A stretch of 64,000 nt of DNA from Euphorbia lathyris (lineage: Eukaryota; Streptophyta; Magnoliopsida; Malpighiales; Euphorbiaceae), in NCBI RefSeq assembly GCF_963576675.1, contig NC_088918.1, forward strand, positions 36,179,501-36,243,500, in the 5' to 3' direction. Position numbers and translations under genes: made by a program. Below are positions 48,432 to 59,754 of this stretch, piece by piece (positions within the stretch are counted from its first letter, which is position 1; every line of letters starts with the position of its first letter). The notes under the pieces were generated by a model that had not been told where the DNA came from, did not search any database, and saw nothing but the letters and a program-made list of their open reading frames with translations.

Positions 48432-49376
48432 GCAACATGTTACAACAGTTCTGTAACTATGCTAAAAGATAATTTGGGAGAGAAATCAAGATAGTTCGAT
48501 CGGACAATGGTCCAGAATTCACTATGAAAGAGTTATACTCTAGTCATGGTATCATACACCAAACATCATGCCCTAAAACACCCCAATAAAATGGGAGAGT
48601 GGAGAGAAAACACTTAGGCAGAATGAACACTACTAGAGCACTTTTGCTCCAAAGTTTCATGCTTAAGAAGTTTTGGCCTGAAGAAGTAAACCATGCCATT
48701 TACCTAATCAATGGACTTCCCTCTTCACCCTTAAACAACCACACACCCTATGAGAAACTATATGGGAAACCAAGTAGTGTGAAGGACCTAAGGCTTTGAT
48801 TGGATGGAAGGTTTTGATGGGTAATTAAAGGGAGGGTGGGGAAGGGTTAGTGGAAACCCTTGTTTAGAAGATTAAAAAATAGGAGGGTAAGGGTTTTGAA
48901 GGGTTAATGAAGGGTTTTAAAGGGTTCAAAATCAATAGGTTTTTAATTGATTTTCAACCCACCATATCGGTGGGTTTTGAAGGGTTTTGATGAACCCTTC
49001 CCTTTCTCCCAAATAAGGGTAAGGGTAATACCCTCTCCCCCCCTCCTTCCCCTTCCCTACCCTTCTCTACCCTCACTTTAATTACCCTTCAAAACCTCTC
49101 ATCCAATCAAAGCCTTAGGTATAAGAATAAGCTCACAAATAGGGCAGTCAAATGCATTTTTTTATATAGTAATGGCATTAAGGGATACATATGTTACTAA
49201 ATCTTAAAACTAACATCATTTTCTTTTCCAGGAACGTGAGATTCTTCGAAGAACACTTTCCCTTTTCTGATGACAATCAAACAACAGATACAACCTTTTG
49301 CAGTGAAGAGGAGTTGGACACACTACATGAGGCAATGATAGAAGAGGAGGATAAATATCTTGACACAACTAAGTAG
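48432..49376 (+). pseudogene. Degenerate copia integrase remnant with MITE insertion
   Basis: Integrase core is recognisable: [10 protein letters not shown], then a TAA where PQQNG is usual (CAA to TAA), then GRVERKHLGRMNTTRALL with the catalytic Glu, and LINGLPSSPLNNHTPYEKLYG. The frame is interrupted at 48791-49115 by a foldback MITE. It resumes with KNKLTNRAVKCIFL and RNVRFFEEHFPF, the typical end of copia integrase. Further stops follow. No function remains. Confidence 0.85.
48791..49115. mobile_element. Foldback MITE with TA duplication
   Basis: The ends are AGGCTTTGATTGGATGG and its complement, extending into subterminal GGTTTTGA.GGGTAATTAAAG / CTTTAATTACCCTTCAAAACC. They are flanked by TA at 48789-48790 and 49116-49117. 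It is 325 bp and non-coding. The interior has palindromic AAGGGTT/AACCCTT repeats. TA duplication fits a Tc1/mariner-type mobiliser, but the ends are not classic Stowaway, so the superfamily is uncertain. Confidence 0.75.
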
Positions 49377-49644
49377 GGCTAGACCGTAATAGCAAATACA
49401 CTAGAAGAGGACATGGATCAGTCACAACCAGGGGAGACTATGCCAAACACACAACACAATAAAGCAAGAACAAGCATCTAGAAGATCTACTAGACCCAGA
49501 AATTCCCCTAAATACCTCAAAGACTACCATGTTGTCCTAACACAGGGACTTGCCCTAACTGTTGCCAATAATTCACCACACTCTTTAACCAAACACCTCT
49601 CCTATCAGAAATTACCCCCACATAAACAAGCATTTGCTATAAAT
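49377..49644 (+). other. Decayed linker between copia integrase and RT
   Basis: A broken frame with stops, corresponding to the variable linker of copia pol. No domain is visible. Confidence 0.5.
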
Positions 49645-51190
49645 ATGACATGCCATACTGAACCTCAATTATACAAGCAAGCACAAATGGACCCAAATTG
49701 GCAGCAAAATATGAACCAGGAACTATTAGCCTTAGAATCAAACAATACATGGGAAATGACAACATTACCTGAAGGGAAGAGGCCAATCGGGTGTAGATGG
49801 ATCTTCAAGATCAAATACAAGTTGGATGGAAGCATAGCAAGGTTCAAAGCCAGACTAGTTGCCAAAGGATACACCCAGCAAGAAGGAGTGGATTTCATGG
49901 CCACTTTTGCATTTGTGGAAAAATTTACTACTATTAGAACCTTATTGACAGTGGCAATTGTGAGACAATGGAACATACAAGAGTGGGACATAAACAATGT
50001 GTACTTACATAGGGAGCTTGATGAAGAGGAATATATGACACTACCACCTTGGATGCAAGGAACATCTCTAAACCAAGTTTGCCGATTGAGAAAGTCCCTC
50101 TATAGTCTCAAATAGGCAGGAAGACAGTGGAATGCGAAGTTGACATACACAATCAAAGACATAGAGTACATTCAATCTTCTATTGACCCATCTCTTTTCA
50201 TTAAAAGACGCAAAAGATCTATCACGACCATGTTGGTATATGTTCACGATGTCATACTCACCGGCAACGATGATCGTGAGATTCATAACACCAAACAACG
50301 CCTAGAGACACTATTTAGTATCAAAGACCTAGGAGACATCAATTATTTCCTTGGTTTTAAATTCACAAGGCACACCACAAGACTTCACATGTCCCAGCGC
50401 AAGTACATCCTTGAGCTGCCTTAGGATACTCAATTTATTGATAGCAAACCAGCTTCATCCCTAGCCTTGCCAAATTAACAATGCCTATGCCTATAATCTC
50501 ACGAACATAACAGCATATCGTTAGCTCATTGGAAAACTACTCTACCTAACGCACACCAGGCCCGAGCTCACTTATATTGTCAACCAGCTTTCCCAACATC
50601 TATACCAACCTACTTCAGATGATCAACATCATGCTCATAGAATACTTTGGTACCTCAAAGGCACCATAGGACTTGGATTGTTCTTTCCATTACGGAACAG
50701 CCTTCAACTCCAACCCTTCTCCGATTCTGACCGGGCCACATGCCCTAAAACTCGAAATTCAATCACTAGGTACATTGTTTTTCTGGGCATAGCAATTATC
50801 TCATGGAGATCGAGAAAGCAGCACATTGTGTCACGATCATCTATCGAGGTAGAGTATCGTGCTATGCCCCCCACCTCTTGTGAGCTCCATTGGCTCACAA
50901 ATCTACTCAGCGACCGTGGTGTTCCATCCAATGCCTCTTCTTTGCTTTTATGTGACAATGTATCTACTCTACATATAGCGTAGAATCCCGTCTTTCACGA
51001 ACACACTAAACACATTGACATCGATTGTCACGTGATTAGAGAAAGGGCTCAATCCGGAATGATTCGCCTCATGCCCATTGCATCTTCTCTTCAACTCGTT
51101 GATTTGTTCACCAAGGTTCAGCATGCTCCTCACTTGCGTTTCCTACTATCCAAACTCAGATTGATCAACTTGTATCAAGCCAAGTTTGCG
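49645..51190 (+). pseudogene. Degenerate copia RT and RNase H
   Basis: RT starts with GCRWIFKIKYKLDGSIARFK and KGYTQQEGVDF. A TAG at about 50113 stands where LKQAGRQW is usual (CAG to TAG). The active site reads YVHD instead of YVDD, which removes a catalytic Asp. Then come LGDINYFLGFKF, RPELTY and RNase H pieces (FSDSDRATC, SSIEVEYRAM, CDN.STLHIA, FHEHTKHIDIDCHVI) with further stops. It cannot be active. Confidence 0.88.
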
Positions 51191-51199
51191 GGAGGGTGA

Positions 51200-51541
51200 T
51201 GGATTTGTATTGCAAATTGCTCCAACGGTAACTTGCAATCCACAATCACAATGGTATTCTCCCCTTATTAGAACGACGACGACGTTTTTTCCACCTCACT
51301 ACATTGCCATCAATTCGCAATGTTTTTAATCACAACATACAACATCTAAGTTTGTCGTTTTGCTCTCCTCACTCATCCTCCATTTCTCTGTCTTCTGCTG
51401 GGAGATTGTAACCGTCGTGTTGCGCACCTTTTTTATCCGTACAACAAACTTTGTCTTTTGTATTCTCTTAGTTGTAATCATTTTCCTATCTTTCCTATAT
51501 ATATTCTGTGATGCCATCTTCTTTTAATCAATGAGCATCCA
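51200..51541 (+). mobile_element. LTR of the degenerate copia
   Basis: It follows a GCGGGAGGGTGA purine tract. It starts TGGATTTGTATTGC and ends GAGCATCCA, giving a short TGGAT/ATCCA inverted end. CCTATATATATTC inside looks like a TATA region. There is no second copy in the window for confirmation, so the ends are approximate. Confidence 0.6.
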
Positions 51542-53471
51542 AAAATGAATTTGGATTAAATTTTTCCTCATTCCTCTCATTAAGTAACCAAATTTCATGA
51601 CAGTGCAATGCATACCTCTCTTTGAAGAATGAATTCTAAATAAAATAACTTCACTAGTAGCTAGTTTATTTTTATTTTTATAAATGTCAAAAGGTTTCTA
51701 TCAACATATATAATATAATATAATATAGAACCCTACTGATCCTGCTTGCCAATATTGCTAAAGATACACATGTCATGTTGATGTTCTTTGAGTTTTAGAT
51801 ACACAAATCTTTAAAATATATCTTATCATATCCTTCTTCTTAAATAACATTCTTTCTTTGTGCTACTAATTCTTAATTTCTTTAAATCATTATTAAGACA
51901 GTACTATCCATATTATGGAGGGTACTTCACTATTATTTATGATTTTTTTTGTACCAATTATTGGTGCTTCCATATTGTGCAATCCATCATGAAATGCAAT
52001 AACCATAAATTATCTACATTTTTTCATTTATTTAAATGGCTCAAAATTATATAAGCTTATAGGTAGGGCAGCACAAAACTAACAAAAAAAAAAAAAAAAA
52101 ATGAAACCCAACCCAAACTTAAAAATAGATTAATCAAAATCGATTATTTTTCATTTCAAAAACCGATGGTTCAATAAGACCAAAAAATTAACTAATTATT
52201 TATTGTGTATATACATAAAATTAATATAAACAAATATATAATATCCATACTTATAAAAAGTTGAAAATATTTAATAACTTCAAATTCATTTGTTTAAATG
52301 TCTTTTAAATTTAATTTTTGATATTTTTTTCACTATTTAAATAATTATATATTAATTTTAAAGTGGATAACTATAGATTAAAAAAATGTAAAAAAGTTAA
52401 TGGTTAATTGATTGAAATATAAATTTATTGAAAATAGTAATAAATTAACTAATATATGGTTCAATATATGGTTAGTTGAATTTAATAAACTAAAAAATTA
52501 CTAGTGAATTGGTTAATCCAACATATGCAACTCTATTTTTAAGTACTCTAAGTAAGTAGTGTGAGTCATCTCTATACACAACTTAAAAGTACATTATTTT
52601 GTTGCATCCAAGGCAATTAACTTCCCAATTATATAAAATACTATAAAATAAATAGAGGACTTACTCCAAAAGTTATGTTCAAGCAAAAAGCCTTCTAGAT
52701 AATTTAAGTCTAGACGTTGAAAATTGAAAATGTGTTTCGACTTTTCCTGCTTAAGAAATCTGAATGTTTTTTTGAACCCCTATTCATTTTTAGCTACTTA
52801 GGGAGCGTCTAGGTCGCCTGGACATTTAAGCGGCAATCAGAACAAAAAACGTTTTTTTTTTTATTATTTATTTACTTTATTAGAATTCAACTTTGAACAT
52901 TATCGCATAGTTTTTGACAAATTATGTTTATTTTTTATATATTTTTTTATTTAATTATAATTTTTACTTATTACATGAAATGAGTTTAACACTTCAAGGA
53001 TTTAGTTTCATAGCCTTTTATATTTTAATTTTTTTTAGGGGTATAGCCTTTTGTTGAACAGTTCTGACTGTTAAGCAGTATAGTTTTATGTAACATTTAA
53101 TTTTGTGTGCATAGTTCAATAATAAATAAATGTGGAATAATATGAATACCTTACCAAATAGAAGTTTAAAAGCTCAGATAAAATTACTTTGTTTCCAACA
53201 AATTTTGCAACTAGTTATGATTGGTAGAATTAGAGTGCGTTTAAAAACTTGAATTGGATATAAAATATTTGAATCCACATCTCACCTGAAATAAGGTTTA
53301 GACAGCCATTCACACATCTCACTTGCTTCATGTCATGCCATGATTAATTTAATAAGCAAGAGAAAGCTTGTCAGCACCCAAGTGATACTCACTCTATATA
53401 TGATTTACGGAGGTAGACGTTAGGTCGCAAAATGTGATCCGATTGAAAAATTACGATAATCATATTTTCAT
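51542..53471. other. AT-rich intergenic DNA
   Basis: No gene or recognisable element. An 18-base A-run lies near 52083 beside ACCCAACCC, and T-rich stretches are common. Small frames here have no motif. Confidence 0.6.
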
Positions 53472-53586
53472 AAATGCGATCACATTTATCTCATTGCGGC
53501 TCGCAATTGATCAAATGCGATCACATTTAGCTCATTGCGGCTCGCAATTGATCAAATGTGATCACAGTTATCTCATTTCGGCTCGT
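53472..53586. repeat. 41-bp tandem repeat, ~2.8 copies
   Basis: Units start at 53472, 53513 and 53554 (AAATG(C/T)GATCACATTTA..., CTCATTGCGGCTCGCAATTG). Each unit contains the palindromic core TGATCA or CGATCAC and a GCGGCTCGC block. Confidence 0.9.
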
Positions 53587-53864
53587 AGGTACTTTGATTG
53601 GACTGTCTTTTGCTTGCATAGACATTCACAAGTCATATAAGGTTGAATCAATACCTACACATGTGTAAATTCTCTCTTTTAACTTTTCAAATTTGATTTT
53701 TTTTTTCCCAAACCGGAACAACTTTGATTCACCACCAATGTACGTCATGGTATTTGCTACCTTTTTTCCAATGGTCATTCCACGATACCGTACAAATAAT
53801 AATATCTATAGACGTATCTGTGAAAAATGTAGTTTGAAAATGAGTGAAAATAGGTGAAAATGTA

Positions 53865-54243
53865 TAGGCGAATACAGTCTTTTCTTCATTTCTTCTCATC
53901 TAGGGTTTTCTTTTCCATTTTTGCATCTTTTCGTTTCTAGATATCTTTATTATTTTTTGTTTTTTGTTACAATCTTTTAGACTCTCAACTGATTTGTAAT
54001 AGTCAAATACAATATTTTCTTCATTTCTTCTCATCTGGGTTTTTCTCCTCCATATTTGCATCTCTTCGTTTCTAGATTTCTTTATATCTTTTTTTTGTTA
54101 CAGTCTTTTAAACCCTCAACTGATTTGTAATAGGCGAATGCAATCTTTTCTACATTTCTTCTCATATGGGTTTTTTTTCATTTCTTTTCATCTGAGTTTT
54201 TCTTCTCCATTTTTGCATCTCTTCGTTTCTAGATTTCTTTATG
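53865..54243. repeat. 131-135-bp tandem repeat, ~2.8 copies
   Basis: Units begin at 53865, 54000 and 54131 (TAGGCGAATACAGTCTTTTC and variants). All contain CATTTCTTCTCAT, TTTTTGCATC and TTCGTTTCTAGAT. Units one and two also share CTCAACTGATTTGTAATAG. The sequence is strongly pyrimidine-rich. Confidence 0.9.
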
Positions 54244-54558
54244 TCTCCCTACACTAGATATTTGTGCTCCAAATGCAAGAAAAAGAATCCATTCAAATAC
54301 TACAAATTTTTGAAATTAAACTTATTTATAAAGAAAAATGGCATATATGATTATGCGTTTTACCCAGGAGGAGAAAGCAACACCAATGGTCTTCCTTTAA
54401 GCATAAGCATGAAGAAGCATTTGATACTGCCAAAACTAGAGGATCAAAAAAATTGTATTTTCATTTTTTATTCTTAGGCTTCTATGATATGGCAATTTCA
54501 TTTGATACTGATAATTCGTGTGTCCTTTCTGTTCTAGATGACACTTGTGTCATACATT

Positions 54559-54700
54559 CACTACAAGAAATTTAGTCTTTTATGACGCACAAAAATTGTC
54601 ATGAATATATGATTTTTTGTCACAATACATAATAGGTGATGAATATTTATCGTCATAGTGATCGTCACGGCAGGAGCGTGGTATTCTGTATATATGACGA
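54559..54700. mobile_element. CACTA (En/Spm) transposon terminus, remnant
   Basis: CACTACAAGAAATTTAGTC is the canonical CACTA terminal sequence, followed by subterminal TGACG/CGTCA words. No opposite end (TTTCTTGTAGTG) is found nearby, so this is a fragment. The inner boundary is arbitrary. Confidence 0.6.
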
Positions 54701-55145
54701 ATTGATGATTCACTAAACGCAGGGCTTGGCTAAGCTAAAGAACTGACTTACTTTTCTATAAAATCTATGACTCACTCGTGGAGAAAGAGAGGCTTACCAT
54801 GTTCCATCAATAGCACCTAATATATTATTTTTACAATTAATTATATTTTTTAATTAAATATTTCGGTTAAAAATAATTTTAGATATAATTGCTATTTATT
54901 TTTGAACTAATTTAAATTGAATGATGAAATAATTAGATTAATTGTTTGGTGGAAAGAAATAATAGTTTATTTGAAGTGTGTAAGAGTTTTATAACAAGTA
55001 TGACCTACATAGAAAAATGATACAAAATGAGTGTAATGGAGATGTGATTGAGTGTATTAGATTTTTTTTGAAAAAAAGTGGGGTTTTAGTGAAGTGAGGT
55101 AAAAAAAAGTGACACATGCATTGTGGATGCTCTAAGAAAGAGAGT
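54701..55145. other. AT-rich intergenic DNA
   Basis: Nothing recognisable. It is AT-rich with T-runs and no supported ORF. Confidence 0.5.
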
Positions 55146-55290
55146 TAGAGGTGGCAAAAGTACACATAGCCTAATTACACGACACACAATTTCAATATTA
55201 AGATTTAGTTTAGTAAATAACATATCATTTTCGATTTGGCACGTCATTTTTTAAAGTGGATTAAGGTTAACGTGTTAATCCGAAAATGAT
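55146..55290 (-). mobile_element. hAT-type MITE fragment
   Basis: It begins TAGAGGTGGCAAAAG and continues TACACGACACAC..., matching the complement of the right end of the complete copy at 62010-62623. The far end is not identifiable. Confidence 0.5.
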
Positions 55291-57043
55291 ACAAATATTT
55301 AAAATTATTGTTATATTTTTTATATTTTTACATGTTATTTTTATTACAAATAATAAAATTATAATTACTACTTGTACATACGAACCAAACCTCCTATTAC
55401 ATATTTCTATAGATCTCTCTACCATCATATCATATTGCACTAGGATCAAGAGTTCAAGACTAACCTAATATGTACCACTTGCATTTCCCACCTTTTTTTA
55501 ATAAAAAAAAAACCTTCCCACCTATTATTTTAAAACATTGAGAACTTGAAACTTTATTATTATTGTTTTTTAATTCGCGGAGAAGTTAGGTTATGCTAGT
55601 TTGAATCTTGTTTTTGTAGTTGTTTCCTTTTGTTGTTTTACTTTACTCCAAACCATAAAGTGTTTGGTTAGAATTAAAAAGTAAAACAACTATTTAAAAA
55701 AAAAAAATCAAGGTTATTAATGTTTGGAGGTATTTAAAAAATGACAGTGAACTTCATTTTGTTTTTATAAATTCGTTGTACTTTCATTTTTATTTCATTA
55801 AAGTCATTCCGATAAATGAAAATAAAAAATCACTTAAATATTAGTGTAGAAGCCATGTTGGAATGAGTATCTTTTACATTAGACATGACAACTACATATG
55901 GAAAAAAAATATATATACATTTTTTATTTACATAGCTCAATTGTTTGAATCTGCAACTGCCAGCCAAAAAAATGTACTTTTTAGTTTTTTTAGTTGTCAT
56001 GCGGCACGTTGTTGTTATCATGTGATATATGTGGTTTCCATGTCACTATTCTAGTAATTTTTTCTGTTTAAATTGGTTAGAATGACGTTATTGAAATAAA
56101 AATAAAAATTTAATAACTTTATTGAAAGAAAATAAATTCAATTTGGAATTTTTGAAACAGAAACTAAATTTAGTGACCATTATAATCTAGCCTAACAACA
56201 GCAAAAAGTGTAAACAACAAAATAATAGCGAAACTAAACATATCCTGCACTTTGAACATGATGTTTCCTTCAGGAATCTCCTTCCTATCCTTCTTGACCG
56301 ATTGGTATTCAATGCAGTTATACAAAAATAAGAGATCATTTGAAACTTTAGGCATCCAGTTGAAGTTGTGGGTCAAGTATAGGATCCAACAAATGTATTA
56401 AGCCTTTGTTTCCTATAACTTCTTACTTTTATGATGCAAACTAAATATGATGGAAAAGAAAGAGAACTTACACCGATGAGAAGTCTTTAACAAGCTCTGC
56501 ATAAGTTGCCCAAAAACCTCCATTGAGGAAGAGGAAAGAAGAGAGTAAGAAAGGCATTTACTCAACCCTCTTAGTCTTTATCAATAATCTCTGTTATACA
56601 CAGATAGATAAAACAAACATATTAATAGAAAAACAAAAGCTATAATTTAATATCAAATAATAAAGGGGAAAAGCATCTTCAAGCTGATAAGAAACGCCAA
56701 GGATAGATGACAGTAAAGAAGAAATAGATAGTTAAAAGGAAATGATGAACTAATATAATATAATCTCAATGAAACAGTGACTGATACATAAAGGATAAGA
56801 ACACCACCAGTAATACTCTCCCCAGGGACCAGCCCCAAATCCCCTTCTCTCTAAAGGTGATTCCCAAAATAACTAAAAGCAAAACTACCCTCAACAGACA
56901 GCCTCACCTCTTATTTAACAGCTAATTGACACTAGCAGACAACACATACCTACAAGAATAACAGTCACCTATCCCCATACTACACGTGTCCCCCTTTCTT
57001 TCTCTTTCTTTCATAAACTCTCTAGACCCTGGGTTTAGCACTC
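55291..57043. other. Intergenic DNA and retroelement-like leader
   Basis: AT-rich to about 56640 with no supported gene. A frame at 56170-56376 (minus) has a hydrophobic end but no known motif. The part 56650-57043 lies downstream (minus strand) of a degenerate primer site and may be the leader of an old retroelement. Confidence 0.4.
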
Positions 57044-57380
57044 CCTTTGATGCCATTGTTAACACAAGCCCTGATCTTTTTTACAGGAGTCTGAATTATA
57101 TTCTTCACAGTTCGAAATAAGGTTTTTAGTCATAAAAAACTGATTTCAAACTGTTAAAATTGCAAGTTTGGAAAGCAAATGAAATAAACAACACTTTATT
57201 AACCGAGTTGTGTGTTCAAAGTTGACTTTCTAGGTCAACTTATGCAATTATAATTGATCAAGGACTCAATGTGTCAAATTGAAATATCAATAGCTTAATC
57301 AAACAATAATAAAGAAGATAAAGGGTTTTTTTCCAATAATAAACATACAAATGGTTAATGCAGCACATAAAATCCCAACA
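57044..57380 (-). mobile_element. Old LTR with degenerate tRNA-Met primer site
   Basis: The minus strand from 57380 starts TGTTGGGATTTTATGTG and ends GTGTTAACA at 57057. TGGCATCAAAGG (57055-57044) follows, with three mismatches to the tRNA-Met primer site TGGTATCAGAGC. No partner LTR was found. Confidence 0.45.
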
Positions 57381-57450
57381 AGACGATCTACGATGCTTCA
57401 TAGACTATTGCTTGATGAATCCTTGTAATGTGATGCTATTGTATGTTGAA

Positions 57451-57870
57451 ATGGTACGTCGCACAATAAATGCACAAATTCGTAGAGGTTGCAAAGAATA
57501 GAATGACGAGTCGAGTAATATTCCAATTGTTGATCAAATGCCACATGAAGATGTGCGGATTACTTATAACTCTGATAACGACGACGTTGATAATGGGTGA
57601 GATATTTACAACGTTGTGTATGACGATGTTGGAGATACATTTGTACCTGAAACACAACCAGTTAATAAGGTTGGTATTGAATCAGGTTCACGAGCTGATC
57701 ATGTTCAAACAAGTGCTCAAGCTGATCATGTTCAATCAAGTGCACGAGCTGTATATGACAATGTTGGAGATCCATTTGTACCTGAAACACAACCAGTTGA
57801 TAAGGTTGGTATTCAATCAAGTGCACGAGCTAATCATGTTCAAACAAGTGCACGAGCTGATCATAGCTAA
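57451..57870 (+). pseudogene. Small pseudogene with duplicated VGD.FVPETQPV module
   Basis: One frame from the ATG at 57451 to TAA at 57868-57870 has two internal stops, a TAG near 57499 and a TGA near 57598. A module reading VYD(D/N)VGD(T/P)FVPETQPV occurs at about 57616 and again at about 57751. The two are separated by short HVQ(T/S)SA(R/Q)AD repeats. I do not recognise the family. The Asp-rich start (NSDNDDVDNG) and low-complexity repeats would fit the tail of a transposase-associated or hypothetical plant protein, but that is a guess. Confidence 0.4.
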
Positions 57871-58122
57871 GCATGGTTCACATACATACAGTAAAAATTA
57901 GTCCATAAAATCATTATGTATATATAAACACTAATACATAACCTCAATACATATTTCGGCACATCTACCCCCATATATCGACACAAACATAATAGAGATA
58001 AAGTAGTAAATCACGTACCTTCTTCTGTTTCTCCTCTACCTTCTCTACCTTCTTCTTTCCCGTTTTAACCATTTCGCCACTTCACAAATAGTATTTACTG
58101 ATCGCAAATAGACATTACCAAT

Positions 58123-58245
58123 GGCAAGGAGGAAGAGAATGGGAAAAAATGGATAGTTACAAGGGTGTTATGAGTATTGTAAAAGGTTAAGAGTCTAATT
58201 ATTTGGCAAGGAGGAAGAGAATGGGAAAAAATGGATAATTAGTAA
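58123..58245. repeat. Direct repeat, ~38 bp, spaced 82 bp
   Basis: GGCAAGGAGGAAGAGAATGG plus AAAAAATGGATA.TTA occurs at 58123 and 58205. Confidence 0.8.
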
Positions 58246-58254
58246 GGATTGGCT

Positions 58255-58890
58255 AAGGGTGTTACTAAGGGCGTTTCGATCCCTGAGGAGGGATCCAACC
58301 CTCCACTCGCCATGTCTTAAAATGTGAATGAAACCCTTATTTGGTTAGGGCTCCACGATCACCGCACCAATTGATGACTAGTGGAGAATTTCCGATTAGC
58401 TTCCGTCCCTGTGGGGGCGTCGTTGGGTTCGACGGGGGGAAGCTCCGATGCCAAAGTCAGTATAAAGTATTGAAGAGTAAACTGAATTGACAAAGTAGGG
58501 TTTCTAGGATTGTGTGAATGTGTACCTTGATAGCTTGAAATGCAAGCTACATATAGTCATGAAGTTGTAACATTTAGTAACTAGAAAGTCTCCATTAATG
58601 CTTCATTAATGGCGGTTACTGGTTTCCTTTAAGTATGTCCGTTAGCTCATTAATAGCTCATTAATGGCCTTTATTGCGGAATCGGCTCAGCTGCTCCGCT
58701 GGCGGATCGATGGGTTATGGCGGATCTCCACATAGGTTTGACTACGGATCTCATGTGGCGGAGTCTTGGTGATCCGCCTGCCGGATCCCCTTGCTTGATA
58801 CGCCATGGCATTCCGGTATCAGGTGATCAATACACGGCCGTTTTGGGCAAATATCTCCTTTGATCCTTTGGATAATATCCCAATGTTATC
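58255..58890. mobile_element. Probable retroelement fragment (LTR or leader)
   Basis: An island of higher GC with words such as GGGGGCGTCGTTGGG, GCTCCGATGCCAAAGTCAGT and repeated GGCGGAT(C)/GATCCGCC. The style resembles LTR/leader DNA of plant gypsy elements. No matching second copy, primer site or ORF is in the window, so the class is uncertain. Confidence 0.3.
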
Positions 58891-59754
58891 AGATAGCATG
58901 TGATGAAATATGCCTAAATATGTAAATGAATTTCACTAAGAGTCTAGTTTTGTAATTTCTCTTATTTTATTTGAATTAATTTGTAAAAATTCTACAATTT
59001 AAGAGCTAAATTGATACATAAAAATTGATTTTTACTAAATAACCTTGACAAATTAATCACATTACTTTTGTTCTGCTGCTGGCATCTGGACAATCTCAAA
59101 CAGTACCCTTTCCCTATTTCACCAAAACACTCGCACTACTTCCCAAAGTTTCCAATTACGTGCTTTCTTCTCATTTGTCAACATAATGCGGAATTCGATA
59201 TTTCTAACATTAATTTTGAGGATAAATGATTTTCAATATAGAAAACTATATAACACAAACAAACAAATCGCTGTTTATTTTAAAAGACATCTCCAGAAAT
59301 TCAATAGGTGAAAAATTTACAACATTCAGGCGTACATTTATCACACAATAAAATCATTAAAAATGTATTTCTAAGAATAATGTTTTACTACAATACAACT
59401 CTAGAAATTTTTGGTGAGAATTTGCCGTGGATCTCAATAATTACATCTTCGCAGGGGGGGCAGAATCTCGGGACTTCTTTCTTCTTTCTGAATATCTACT
59501 ATGGTTTCTCATGTATACTAAATGTAAATTGCTGATTAATTCAAAACTGTAGAATTCATATATGCAATAGCTGGAGAATGAATGTGTTAATACCTCAAGG
59601 AAAACATGGCAGGACTGCAGCACCATACCATGATCATGAGCATTAACAGATCAACTAGTTGATTTTGATTTGTAAACATCTTGTCTCCAGTTCTTTTATG
59701 GATAAGATTTGAAGGAATATCATACGCCATGATATGATTATCCATCTATCATGC
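58891..59754. other. Intergenic DNA and probable 3' UTR of the minus-strand gene
   Basis: No ORF is supported. The part nearest 59755 should contain the 3' UTR of the gene ending there. A G-run (CAGGGGGGGCAG) lies near 59452. Confidence 0.45.

Larger units (their letters stand above)
48432..51541 (+). mobile_element. Degenerate Ty1/copia element (3' half)
   Basis: Integrase, RT and RNase H remnants on the + strand end in a purine tract and a ~342-bp LTR. Its 5' half lies beyond the Sirevirus insertion, outside the window. Many stops, a mutated RT active site and an inserted MITE make it the most decayed, outermost layer of the nest. Confidence 0.88.

Noticed and set aside
54241..54477. 78-codon ORF starting MSPYTRYLCSKCKKK
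   Set aside because: It begins inside the pyrimidine-rich tandem repeat, has a lone CxxC and no homologous feature. Coding is unsupported.
56170..56376. 68-codon minus-strand ORF with hydrophobic end
   Set aside because: No motif, no splice partners, no second copy. Possibly an exon fragment but not supportable.
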